Shown here piece after piece: positions 1-11,599 of a stretch of 64,000 bases of DNA; the first letter of the stretch is position 1; every line of letters begins with the position of its first letter. Source of the stretch: Membranipora membranacea (taxonomy: Eukaryota; Bryozoa; Gymnolaemata; Cheilostomatida; Membraniporidae); contig OU612072.1 of assembly GCA_914767715.1 (NCBI GenBank), positions 6,198,001 through 6,262,000 of the forward strand, written 5' to 3'. The notes beneath the pieces are model-generated. The model did not search any database, was not told the DNA's origin, and was given only the letters and a program-made list of their open reading frames with translations. A program made the position numbers and the translations under genes.

Positions 1-116
1 ACAAATTATGATTGTACCTCTTGATGTTTTTTTTTAAATGGAGAACGCAGAAAATGACAAACTCGAGGCAGCAGCTGACCTTTCATTAAAATTATTACTC
101 TACATTTTATTAGACT

Positions 117-3100
117 ATGGATGGAGATGCGCAAGGAAACGGTGATATATCCACTAAAGATTGGAGCCTGAGGATCACCATTGAGCAACAAAAACAAGTA
201 AGTTTATAAAGATCCTTATCATTTCACTGCGCCTGTGCTTGTCAGTCTTTTGATGGTGAATCACATCAAGGACAACATTCTCACCACTGGTTGTGTATCT
301 GATGTAATAGGCCAGAAGCAGCTATAGCATAAGTTGTTATGGCACGGACAATATTTGATGGCAGGATATTGATCACGTTTTATACTTCATTGGTGTATGT
401 TCTGTAAAATTCACTGGGTGTACCCAGTTGTAGTGGTCATATTTAGAAATTAAAAGGTGTTTTGTTTTGGCATTATATGTGTGGGGAAATAACTCCTATT
501 CCGTGTAGTCTAACTAATCTAATCATCAGGGAATTCCAGGTTGAAATTGCATTGTGGGATTTGTTAGCATGGCAATTAATTCACGAAGTAAACTTGTAGA
601 GAAGTCTACTCGTATCAGACCAGCACAAATTGAAAAAATTCAATTGAATTATGTCAAACTTCTTATGGGACTAATATGATATTGTATGGTCTTAAGACCA
701 CTGTCTTGGGGCAATTACCAACAACATTTTTGATGTTCCAATTGCCTCTTATGTCATTTTTCGGCTGGGTATCTTTTGCATAACACATGAGCAAAGAGTT
801 CAATGAGTGCCTCACTTTTCAGCAAAGAAACCCAACTGTCAGAGTCTGAAAAACTAAGATATGCCAGCTTCGCATACTTTCGTAACATGCTAATGACATA
901 ATATGGGGATGTGCGGTAGCGCTGTCTCTCACCAACCACCTCATGCAATGATAAAACATATACAATGTAGAACCCAGGACTATAGTCTTGACTTGTGTCA
1001 ACTGCATCAAACTCTTGACTTCCCACTAATCACATGTCGATAGTATGAATATTTGGGATATGCAGAAGTGCTGCGACTGACCTCTTCAACTGGGTACACA
1101 CTTTGTTCCTACATCAAATTTGTCTCACGTCTAGGCTGCTTTTTGTCTTGTTCTCATTGAGATGAAGTGCTGTCGCTGACCACCTTTGAAAAAATGTGAT
1201 AGAGTATCTTGTTAGAATCATACATATAGTCGTGTTTCCTGCTGACCATATTAATCATTTAACAGTTCACTTACCTAACCGATTGTGAAGAAAATTGCAG
1301 GTATGCTGCCGCGCTGCCGCTGACATGATTGCTACAACCGGATACACTCTCAATTTTAGATTCAGCACATTGTTCTACCCTAGATATACCCTTGTTTAAA
1401 ACTCGTAAAATTTCACTTATTATAAGCGATTTTGAGAAAAAGTGCGATATGCTGCCGCGCTGCCGATCTTCCGCTGACATGATTGCTACGACTGGGTACA
1501 CTAGATCAAGTTTGGTCCATTTGCCTGCATTCCGAGCGGCTTCCAATCCACTGGTCACGCCGCGTCGTGACCAGTGGATCGGGAGCAACAGGCATGCAGG
1601 CAATTGGATCAAACTTGTTCTAGGTTACACCCTTATTTCTTTATATTCAGCACATTTTTATACCCTTGAAACACCTTTTATTTAAACTCTTAATATTTCA
1701 CTAATTAAAAGCAATTCTTGAGGAAATGAGGATATGCTGCGGCGCTGCCGCTGACATGGTCGCTACAACTGGGTACACCCTTAATATTGGATTTAGCACG
1801 TTGATCTACCCTAGAAACACCTTTTGTTGAATTCTTAACATTTCACTTATTATATGCAATTTTGAAAAATATTGCGGATATGCTGCTGCGAGACAGTATC
1901 ATACTAAACTCATAAAGAGCTGACATTATACTTATTGAAAATTTTAAATTTGTCCTGATCTAACACGAGCAGACTTCTGCAAGTTTACTTGGTAAATAAA
2001 TTGGCAGGTCAACAAAATCCCCACAATGCAGTTTCAACCTGGAATTCCCTGAAGATTAGATTAGTAATATTACACAGAATAGGAGTTATGTCCACACACA
2101 TATAATGCAAAAACAAAACACCTTTCAATTTCTAAATATGACCACTACAACTGGGTACACCCGGTGAATTTTACAGAAGAAATATCAATGAAGTATAATA
2201 TGCGATCAGTTTCCTGCCATCAAAAATTGTCTGTGCCATTTTTTTATAGAGCAGTTACAGCTAGGCTGCTTCTGGCCTGTATTCTTGATTTAATGCGTTT
2301 GGTTTTATTTTTTGTGTTTTAGATCATCAATGATCACAAGGAAACAAACAAGCTCTCCAATCTGAAAAGGGAAAATTAAAAGAGGTAAGTTATATCTGAG
2401 TACAGTTGTTAAGCTTTGAGTATAGATTGTAATCTTAGTACCATCCAAAAGTACTGAGAATTGACTATTCGTCTTGGGAGGATAAACTACTCCGCCAGGC
2501 ATGAGTAACTTGCTTTGAGCAGAAACTAACTGATACCAGGTTGTCTTTGAAAGTTTGATAACATATTGTAAAATCCTTGAGCGCTGCAATAAGTTGATGA
2601 CCAAAAACCTAAAAATCCAAATATCCAAGATCCAAAATCCGAATTATATTTTCCATACTTTGTCTTTGCTTCCTTCCCAGGCACTACAACATTTTGTTAA
2701 CAGAAAATCATAGAAGTAACCATGAACTGAGATTTTAAACTTGTCAACTCGCCTTTTGTCCTGCTATCATGCTTTGATTACCCTGCATTTCAAACTCAAA
2801 GGTCAGAGAAAGCTACTATACCCATGGTAAACTGCATACAATATGAACTAAAAATACAGTATATGCAATAAATTACAACTTTTTTTCTCTTTCTAGGACT
2901 TGGACTGTAACAAAAAGAAGTATGATGAGCTGTGTCAGGTAGGTTTATCATATCATACACAAATTATCTGATATGCTTCATGCGTGAACAAAATTCATAA
3001 AAGTTTGTGCTCAACTAAAAATATTCATAATTTACATCTGGGGTGCCCAAACTATGGTCCGTCGGCCAGATTTGGCCCACTTGCCATTTTTAGGTGGCCC

Positions 3101-3970
3101 ACTTGCCCATATTAAAACTCACCCGTTGCGACTGGTTTATTTAGGCCTAAAGTTCACTCATGGCCAAGACACGCATCAAGTCTTGTTGCATACACTCATT
3201 CGTGACAACAGTGCTAAGCATGCATATGAGGAAATGTGAGGATCTGAATGAATAACTGTTACAGCTACACTATACAATACAGCTAACAGAACTGAGCTAA
3301 TCACTGCAGTGAATGGCCTATGAAGATCTAAAAAAAAGTTCACGCTTCACACAGATCTGGTGTTCAATAATAAACTCAATACGCCCTTGACTCATAGTCT
3401 GCTTACTTGGCGCAAAAAACTCTGGCCCACTTCAATATGCTAATTTTTAAAAGTGGCCCACTGGCAAAAAAGTTTGAGCACCCCTGATTTACGCTATCAA
3501 ATTTCAATGTGAAACTGAAAGTTTTTCATCAAAACATGCTAACAAATTTGTTTCTTTTGCATGAGTAAATCGTTAACATTCGCCTCGTACATATTCTTTA
3601 CAATACAAGTGGACTTTTGCATGGGGCCTTCACCCTGAGCCTGTTATTATATCTCATACCTATGACGAGTTCTTCGGCAAAAGCGCCAATTTCATTACTA
3701 CATGCTGTATGCCGCGCCTAAATATTTTACATTACTCGCTTTACAATTTTTTTTTAGCGCCTCTATGGATATTGTACCCAAGCAAGACAAGAGCTGGAGA
3801 AAGGTATCTGAGTTAAGCCTACCAAACAGTACGGGTTGAGATGATGACAGTTGGGTGGTTTCAGGAAACTGAGGGTCAGAAGCTTGCACAATGGCTTTGC
3901 AGTTCCACCTGAGACAGTGCAGCGAATATTTACTGAGGGATGGTCTCCACATGCCTTCATTATATTCTAA
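117..3970 (+). CDS. Small coiled-coil protein, unrecognised; exon 2 breaks the frame
   Basis: Exons read as 117-197, 2323-2384, 2897-2938, 3758-3803 and 3903-3970. All introns are GT-AG and AATAAA-type signals follow near 4057. Exon 1 starts MDGDAQGNGDISTKDW and ends in phase 0. Exons 3 (14 codons), 4 and 5 join in phase and end in TAA. The product is short, charged and helix-prone (exon 2 contains NDHKETNKLSNLKREN, exon 4 RLYGYCTQARQELEK). I do not recognise the family. Exon 2 is 62 nt, not a multiple of three, and reads into TAA after KREN. Skipping it joins exons 1 and 3 in frame (about 73 aa); one extra base would give about 94 aa. It could be an assembly indel, a poison exon or a decaying gene. 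An upstream ATG at 40 opens a short ORF that overlaps the start and could be a uORF. Confidence 0.45.
1301..1900. repeat. Degenerate tandem repeats inside the foldback element
   Basis: Copies at about 1301, 1446, 1733 and 1877 share a core of GATATGCTGC then GCTGCCGCTGACATG and ACTGGGTACAC. Weaker relatives lie at about 1060 and 1160. Spacing is close to 145 bp or its double. No coding is evident. Confidence 0.6.
1503..1618. mobile_element. Short palindromic MITE nested in a foldback element
   Basis: AGATCAAGTTTGGTCCATTT on the left mirrors the right end AATTGGATCAAACTTGTTCT. The centre is a near-perfect hairpin, ATCCACTGGTCACG facing CGTGACCAGTGGAT. Relatives or fragments recur at about 17636, 21235, 36165, 46165 and 61190, so this is a repeated family in this genome. 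Confidence 0.65.
3038..3486. mobile_element. Non-autonomous hAT-like MITE
   Basis: The ends are inverted: CTGGGGTGCCCAAACTATGG on the left and AGTTTGAGCACCCCTG on the right. This is the CAGGGGTGCTCAAACT-type terminus common in hAT elements. Flanking 8-mers ATTTACAT (3030-3037) and ATTTACGC (3487-3494) agree at 6 of 8 positions, as expected of an old 8-bp target duplication. Subterminal GTGGCCCACT motifs repeat inside. There is no transposase ORF. It lies in intron 3 of the coiled-coil gene. Confidence 0.75.
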
Positions 3971-5538
3971 AACTAGAAATGTGATAATTATTACGGGTTC
4001 TTTATTTTTGTAAATATTATTGTAAATACCTTTGTACACAAATTTATTTCATTTGCAATAAAATGAGATAAAATAATCCTCAAAAGAGATATTCTATCTA
4101 ATACTATTTGGGTAAAATTAATTTCAAAGTGTGTAGCCATCATTCTATTCCAATAAACCAAACATTTATTTTTCATCACACAGTTTCATTGAGCCCTCAG
4201 ATTTTGTACGAGCCGTAAATTATAGGATCCATGTCGATCAATCCACTTCATAGCAGTAGTAGTGAAGGTTAAATTTGATAAAAATCTAACCGTGATAAAA
4301 ATTATATCGGCTCGAACTCAATAATCCCCAGTCACTGGTTGTATGATGTCCTGTCCAAAAACGCAATTCATTCTACATCTATAAAGGGGTTTGTGCTGAC
4401 AGCACTTAATAATATATGTTTCGCAATTGATGAGACCAGCTTATGAATATGCACCTTTGATGAAGCATCTACAATGCATAACAGTATAATGTAAATGTGA
4501 ATTGATGCTCAATGGTGTGGCTGGAGCCCAACCATGGTTGTTCACTGGTTCCTATCTGTTGCGGCTCGCGTCAGCAATATAATCCATTTATAATCGCTAT
4601 AATTTACGTTAGCAACTCTTCAATCATATTAACGAGGTTGAAGTCAGTTCCACAACCGAATTTTTATCAAAATTGTCCATGCATATTGTGTTTCATGCAG
4701 GGGGGGGGGGGTTTAAAGAGAGTGGGCCTGTAGCAAGCGACAATCACACTGTTGTCGATAACACCGTGTAGTAATAATCATTGGGATTAACTTGGTTCAG
4801 CTAAGCATAGGTTACATGGCTTCCGATTCTCTGCATATCTATATCTTTTCTTGCAGTTACATTTGCTCTTGCTCGGCTAAGTATAATTGATGGTGTAATA
4901 ATGTAACAGTCCAATCAATTTGTGACTTGTTAATGTACAGTGATGGGATTTTCCCATTTGACAAATCACTCTCTTATTGGACACTATGAAGCAATGATCC
5001 ATCACCTTAGCCTCATAACTCAAAAAACCTTAATTGAAAGGCCCTCCACTTTTTGACGGGTGTATTAGATTGTGTCCTGTTCATACTGCTTAGAACTGAT
5101 GGTTACATTTAAAAAAAAATACTAGTGGCTTTGCAGGCCAACTCAATGACTTCTATCATAATTACTTTCTAGTCATTCTCTCACTTGTTAGCAGTCCCCT
5201 GACACTCTTCTTGAAGAAAGGAGGATTATTGCAGTGGTTATGTTCACCATATCATTTTACAATGAAGACCTAGACAAAATGGCTTGACTGTGCTAATGAA
5301 CTACAACTAAGGTGAGTGGTACATTTGAAACATGGTACACGATCCTATTTTGTTGCAGTCAATATGTAGCAGTAAAGTATATTTATGACTTGTTATGTTC
5401 GCGGGTTGCTGGGATTAAAAATGTGAGTTCCACCTACCATGGCATATAAAACCTTGAATAGTGTTGAACAGTGAACTACCAGTAAAGGTAAATGTTTACA
5501 AGTTTATGAACAAAATAAATCAGCTTTCGCCCACAGGA
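3971..5538. other. No supported gene; low-complexity tract
   Basis: This follows the stop of the first gene. AATAAAATGAGATAAAATAA near 4057 is a plausible polyadenylation region. A poly-G run sits near 4701. I see no exon chain on either strand. Confidence 0.5.
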
Positions 5539-5838
5539 AAGACTGGGTAGGGAACCTAGCATTGCCATAGCTGCTCTACACTCAAGCATATCGCTGATTC
5601 TCAGCCTAAAGACAACTAATTTAGTTTGCAAATCAAATGAATGCATACGTTTTAGAGCTAGAAACAAGGGCTTTTTATTGGGCTCATTCAAAGACATGAA
5701 CCAAGCCATGATACTTGTCATTGATTTCGAATCATTAAAATTGCATCAATTAGGACTCTCCGAGTTTTGTCAGGTGGCAACTGTTGAGTTTTGTCAGGTA
5801 GCAACTGTTTTGTGGCTTCGTACAAAGACAACCTAAGA
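5539..5838 (+). CDS. Possible isolated exon, ~99 open codons, unrecognised
   Basis: After a good acceptor (TTTCGCCCACAG) the plus strand stays open for about 99 codons to TAA, reading ERLGREPSIAIAALHSSISL at the start. It contains a 24-bp in-frame tandem duplication (EFCQVATV twice, about 5761-5808). The first ATG is late, so it would need an upstream exon, and I could not find one. The minus strand is also open over part of it, so chance remains possible. Confidence 0.22.
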
Positions 5839-5995
5839 TTTGTATACATTATGCAAACATCTTGGATTGATCGTAACCAATCAATGATGAAACTATAGCA
5901 TCTACATCTATTTTTAGGGAAGTTTAGAAGTGTTTAAAGTTGGACTGGTGGGTGACCCTATATAGACTGATTACATTGAATACTCATCAATAACC

Positions 5996-8371
5996 ATGGA
6001 TCAACATCTCGCTGAAAACGAAGGATCTGAAGGTGTAAATGGCCATGATTGCGGTATGATGATCCCCACCACAATCCGTTCACCTTCTACTGAGCAGGTG
6101 AATAAACATGCTAGGTTGACCTAATGAAGTTTCCTGCCCTGTCGCAAACAGTTTTGACCATGCCTAAAGCAAGGGTCGGGGACAGGTTGCACCAAAATGA
6201 GGAATGGTCAGTACATCAGATTAAACTTTATAACCATGTCTCATCTGTCATCTATTTTTGCTGCATCCAATGCGAATCTGTCAGAGTTGTTAGATATCAT
6301 TGGTAAAGCTGTGATGACTGTGTTCCGATGGTACACATAACTTGTTGATACCTCAAGTCTTGATGTGAAAAGCATAGTGGACCCCATACGACTATGCCAC
6401 TGTACGACTGTACCCCAGCGTAGAGATAAATTCAAAGCATTTTATTATTTGGATATGATAGAAGCGGAAAGAATCTATGGTTGACTGAGCTATGGTTAAC
6501 ACCAAGATGACGCCAGTCCCCCTTCAACAGTTTACAATTTTTCATCTTGCGCTATTCGCAACACATTAATACGAATATTTTCTTTGCATTAGGACATCAG
6601 TTTGTCCGTCATCTTAGAGTGTATATGGGGTTCCAATCACTACAGGGCCTAAAAGTTCTCATTGGACTATCCTGCATGTAACCAAACAAATACCTGATGT
6701 TGAAATTTTTCAAAACAATTTTGCCCTGCTAACAGTACAAGGTAGATTTACCCACTTGTAATGGTGAAAACAGTTTGTTACAAAAAGCTTAGGTTAGCTT
6801 TTCTGACTTAATTAGGAAGATTTTGTACTCTGATTGGAAAAACTTTTCCAGTACAAGCTTGATACCCTTGTGGCAGCAGGCCTATAGAAAAAAATTTTTC
6901 TCAGACCAACAAAACAATTATGTGCAGTCATTTGTGTTTTTCTAAGGCTGTGATGGCATTGTGTGCTATCCTCTATATACTTTTGTTTGGTTTAGCATGC
7001 TGTTGGTATCTTGCGTGTCCTATTTTTCACATTTTGTTTATTTTCTTGTTCTTAATGCAACCTTCTCTTTATGTGGGTCCTTCAGATACCTGGTTTGCCG
7101 TTTGTTGACAAGAAGTTGGAAGAGAAAAGAAAAAAAGCGCGTGCTGCACAGCAGAAACATAGAGAAAAGAACAGAAAAGAAAAAGATACACTAATTCAGG
7201 TATCAAATGTCAAATTCACATCTTGCTTTGAGTAGACCACCTTTCTCAGAACAAATCATTGACCCCTCGAATCCATCATTTAGAAAACCTTGAGGTATTC
7301 CGCTAGAGTCCTACATACATACAAACAAACTGAATTATGGAATGTGAATTATGTGAAGCCCACTGATTCACCGTAATATGCTGATCTATTTTTTAAGTGA
7401 TAGGCTGTGATTTCCCTACAACTATCAGGTTCATGTTGAGATATCCCGAATTGATGGAACAGGCCATTTGATAGGCTAGGACTATTTGTTACCATTACAA
7501 TCTCTTCATTATAGTTACAAATAAAAACTAAGGTTTTAGTTTGTCACAAAACTATTTACATTTTATTGTAGAAAGCTGCTCTTACAGAAAAGTTGGAGGA
7601 CGAAAACTTATCTCTGCTCAATGAAAACGCAACTCTGAGAGCACAGGAGGTCAACAACATGGAAACTATTGAAAGACTAAAAACGGAACTAAAGCAGAGT
7701 TGCGAAGAATGTGCTTTTTGGAAAAACCAGGCCAACTATGATCATCCCATTGATCCTATGGATAACTATGATGAAGACACTTTATTTTCCCCAAGTATGC
7801 CGGACAGTCTTCTTAAACATTTCAGGGTAGGTTTGCTTTACATTGTGCAAATTATTATCTGCAAATTGAATTTTGTGGCAAGACTGTTTTTGAGAGATTG
7901 TTATGCAACAAACCATTTTTTCTGGAAGTGGCACTGCCAGAAACGTGGGAAGATTTCAAACAGTAATAATACACCCCTTTTGGGCAGCTCCCAATAAAAT
8001 TTAACTCATAAAGAATCGTATGAACGAGAAAAGGACTGATAAAAGGTAGGACCGTGGTATATTAACAAGTGTGGAGGTTAAAGCAATAGTTGTTTAGTTG
8101 TTACACCCTTACCACCTGATTCATTGGGAATTTGACCTCTCGAAGATAACTGATGATACTCCGAATAAGTGCAAGATTATTTCAATTCAGATATTGTATT
8201 GAACTTATCTTTTCTACCGTTTATTATATTATTATTTTGCAGGATGAGCCATCACATCCTAGCTCAGTAGAAGAACAAAATGATGAGGACTCAAGCCTAG
8301 ACAACTTTCCTTATCTCAGTGAAACAAACATCAACTTTGTGCTTTCTGCCAAAGAGCATGGTATATTCTAA
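5996..8371 (+). CDS. bZIP-like transcription factor with an atypical basic region (199 aa)
   Basis: Four exons, 5996-6097, 7086-7199, 7572-7826 and 8243-8371, all join in phase 0 and give 199 aa ending KEHGIF. Exon 2 carries the basic region (EKRKKARAAQQKHREKNRKE, about residues 45-65). Exon 3 carries a leucine zipper with Leu/Asn every seven residues (LTEKLEDENLSLLNENATLR, then MET-IERL), with Asn at the usual a-type positions. The C-terminal half is acidic (EEQNDEDSSLDNF), plausible as an activation domain. The canonical bZIP N-x-x-A-A-x-x-S/C-R signature is not met exactly: the invariant Asn is replaced, so DNA binding may be altered or heterodimer-dependent. AATAAA follows near 8427. A second bZIP-like gene lies 3.2 kb downstream, suggesting a small local cluster. 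Confidence 0.8.
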
Positions 8372-10451
8372 GATCCGAGGCCATAATACTTTAGGTGTAA
8401 GCTATCGAGGTTTAAGTCGAGAAAATAATAAATGCCTCAAAAAACAAGGTTAATTTAGCTTTGCAAAAGGTTTTTCTTATAAAGTCTTTCAAACTTTTGC
8501 CCAAACTTATATCAATGATAGTTAATTGTGTCTAATCAACTAGGATAATTTGCTTCATGATTTCATGTTGAAGCTTCATCATCTACTCTTTTCATTTTTA
8601 AGTATCTGTGATAAGATGCAAACCAGAAAACACCATATATCTTTTTTACATTACAATCAGTTTTCACACCACGGCTCATGAGGCATCAATCGTCTCTTCG
8701 ACCTACCTACCTCATAATACTATAAATAAACTCTGTACCTCTTATGACTTTCATTATCAATACCATTATTTTTTTTACTAGGAAATCATCATTTATAACA
8801 AAATTGTTCATTTTTAGCTGCCTTACTATATCTGCTTATGTGTTATAATATTGTCAAAGTAACTTCCTAGTCAGTGTCCGTATTATTCCTTCGTCTGAAG
8901 TACAAATTATTCTTCATTCTACTCAAGAGTGTTTCTTTTTCTTATGATGATTTGTCTTCTGCCTCTGACATTGCATTGGATTTAATATTTATTTGATTAG
9001 AAATCACTTGGACATCTCCCTGATTTATATCATTATCAGTTTCTAATAGATTTCAGTAACATTGCCCATAACATAATCAAATTAATGCAATTTAAATACT
9101 GAACAAATATGTGTCTGTCAATATAGGATTTGTCTGCTCAAAGCAAGAAGATGCGCATAAAATTTGTGGCGATCCCAACAAAAATTTTTCATTGTCTTAC
9201 ATAGGAAAAATTATCTTTGGGGAATTCTCAGAACGGGAATTAATCTTCATGATTGTTTCAAGCTCATTATGAAGCGACCAGTGCCATATTCACGGTTCTG
9301 TTCGTGATCAGGGAGAGCAAGAGTGCATAGTGAAAGCAAAACAACTGATTCCTACTGAAATATATAACGCTGTACTAGAGGCAATTTTGTAAATGTTGGC
9401 CAACCCCAATTTTAAAGTGTAAGGGTATATGATATCATAAACAGTCGAATGAATTTTAGCAGGTTAATGAGGTTTTCCGATTTATCAGTCATTAACTATG
9501 GTTTATATGACCGACGCTTTGGAAATATCATGATCGATCCTCAAAAAATATGGATTGCAGGATGGAGTACAACTGCATAACCAATTATTATCAGCCCTGT
9601 AAAGGACATCTTCCATCAATAACCGGTGAACTAAATGTGTTTTCTGATTTGGGAATGTTCTTCCGAAGTCAGATCACATTTTTTGTGACCTCATGCAATA
9701 CTGCAACTGCAAGGTTTGTTTGTTTTATCATGTTTGAGAACGGGAATGACCTAATACTTATTTGTGATGCGAGATTCACTGGCATGTAACCATATACAAG
9801 GGCCTGGGCCTCATCGTACATGTTATTTATTTAGGCCACCCATTTTTTATCTTTACCAACTACCCACACTCGTTCAGTTGTTTACATTACGTCACCATGG
9901 AGATAGTATATAATAAATATGAAATTCAGTGTGACAACACAAGGTCAAATTATAAAATGCAGGGTAGGCATGTGTCGGGTAAACAAATTAAATTTACTCT
10001 AGTCATCTCGTATCCATATTATGCTAATAGTGTGTGCAGGTAAATTGACACCAGTGGAAGCATTCACTTACCAAATCATCTGACCTTGAAGTGACCTCAA
10101 GAGATCCGTCAATGGTAGACTGAGAATATTGTCAACAGATGGAGATAAGCAAGAGGTGGTTTGCAGTGGTGGAATCCATTTCTTACATACTTAATGCATT
10201 AACCTCAATGAATGCTAAACAAATATGATAATGCAAATTCAGTATCTAGCTGATTGATAATAGCTGTATCATCACTCAGAGGTGTCAAGACCAACATCAG
10301 TTTTGATTGATTTTTATCTTCGGAGGAATGTGTTCTTATGGGTAATAATATTTAAGAAATCCCAGTCAGTCTCTGTAACTCATAAGTACATACTCTCTGG
10401 ACTTCCCATTATTACTCATTCTTGTAAAGTAAACCATTCTCCCCTACGTAA
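8372..10451. other. Intergenic, no supported gene
   Basis: Several ORFs of 60-80 codons occur but have no coherent splice context or recognisable motif. The sequence is AT-rich without clear repeats. Confidence 0.45.
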
Positions 10452-11047
10452 ATGGAGGAGTCAAACACACCAAGCTATTACTTCGCTCAATACAGAGCAC
10501 CAACCGACACCTCAGGACTGACTGCTGAAGTAAGTATATGCAGAAAAATCTTGGAATGTTATAAGAAGTCTACACTGTTTAAATTGTGATGGATTGTGTC
10601 TGGTTTAGTGATATCAGTAGTACTTATCGGACATTAATTGAATCATAGACGTCATGTCACGCTTCGTAAACCCGAACTTATGCTTGGCAGATTGACAATA
10701 ATATCCTCATATCTGATGGTTTTCCAGATATCTCATGAAGAAGACAACCGTTTGTTACATTTGCCAAACCTGCGCATAATACAATGCAACCACTCTGTTA
10801 GTATCCCTAATAAGTAAACATTTTTCATGGGTAGCCACTTCATAGATGATATTATTTGCAAACCAAAGCCCATTCTGATGTTTTTTACAATGTATCTTTT
10901 GATAGAGTACTGTATTCTTCGCCAGTGCACCATGAGGGCATATGCATGACAAAAAGAAACAAGCTAACCAGGGTTATTAGGTTACAGCAGCAGCAGCTGC
11001 AGCAAATTGTTGAAGTTGAAACCCTTTTGAGGCAGGAACTTCCATAA
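10452..11047 (+). CDS. Small gene, unrecognised 90-aa protein with Gln-rich helix
   Basis: Three exons, 10452-10529, 10728-10800 and 10926-11047, join in phase (78, 73 and 122 nt; 91 codons with stop). Exon 1 starts MEESNTPSYYFAQYRAPTDT and ends at a perfect GTAAGT donor. Exon 2 starts after TTTTCCAG and reads ISHEEDNRLLHLPNLRIIQC. Exon 3 ends in a basic then Gln-rich helix (KRNKLTRVIRLQQQQLQQIV) and LLRQELP. The exon 2 donor (GTATCC) is weak; without that splice the frame would stop after 55 residues. The basic plus helical end resembles a minimal DNA-binding or dimerisation segment, but I do not recognise the family. Confidence 0.45.
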
Positions 11048-11599
11048 CTGACTCGATCCCTGAATTCTACATACGAGCAGACCCTCTGAATCTAAATATG
11101 CTAGAGGCCAAGTGATTGGTAACAGATTCCGATTCTTGAAGGTACAGAGTGATTAATGATCATGAGAACAGTTTTGTTGTTGTTAAAATTTACAAATTGT
11201 CCGAAAGCTTAGCTTGTCCTTAGAGTATTTTGTTGGTCAGTTAACAACTTCTCTGTCGATATACTCGCCTATAGTGGTGCTGTGCTGTCTGATTTGCCTG
11301 AACTAGCAGTGTTAGGTTAGAAAAGAAATGATGAGGACTGGGGCGTTGTAACTGGTTTGGGACAAGGGTGCCTTATAGCGTCTTACAGACCATGAGTGAT
11401 ATTGTCCATGCCCTCTAAGTAGATGGTAGTTGATGATGTAGTTTGTACAACAGACAAACGACACAACAGGGGATACCACCATATCCTCAGCTAAAGGCCC
11501 CCTTTTAACAGCAGTAGAGAGAGCATGCATTTTTATAAACATTCACATTTATTTTTATATTGAATCTGATATGTTTCCAGGCCCAGTGCATATTCCAAC

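Larger units (their letters stand above)
309..2279. mobile_element. Foldback transposon with ~300-bp inverted arms, inside intron 1
   Basis: The left arm (about 309-610) and right arm (about 1975-2279) are inverted copies with moderate divergence. For example, CACTGGGTGTACCCAGTTGT at 412 mirrors ACAACTGGGTACACCCGGTG near 2147, and the outer GGCCAGAAGCAGC mirrors GCTGCTTCTGGCC. The interior (about 1040-1900) holds repeats around GATATGCTGC(C)GCGCTGCC, a palindromic insertion and no long ORF. This looks like a non-autonomous DNA transposon; the family was not determined. Confidence 0.75.
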
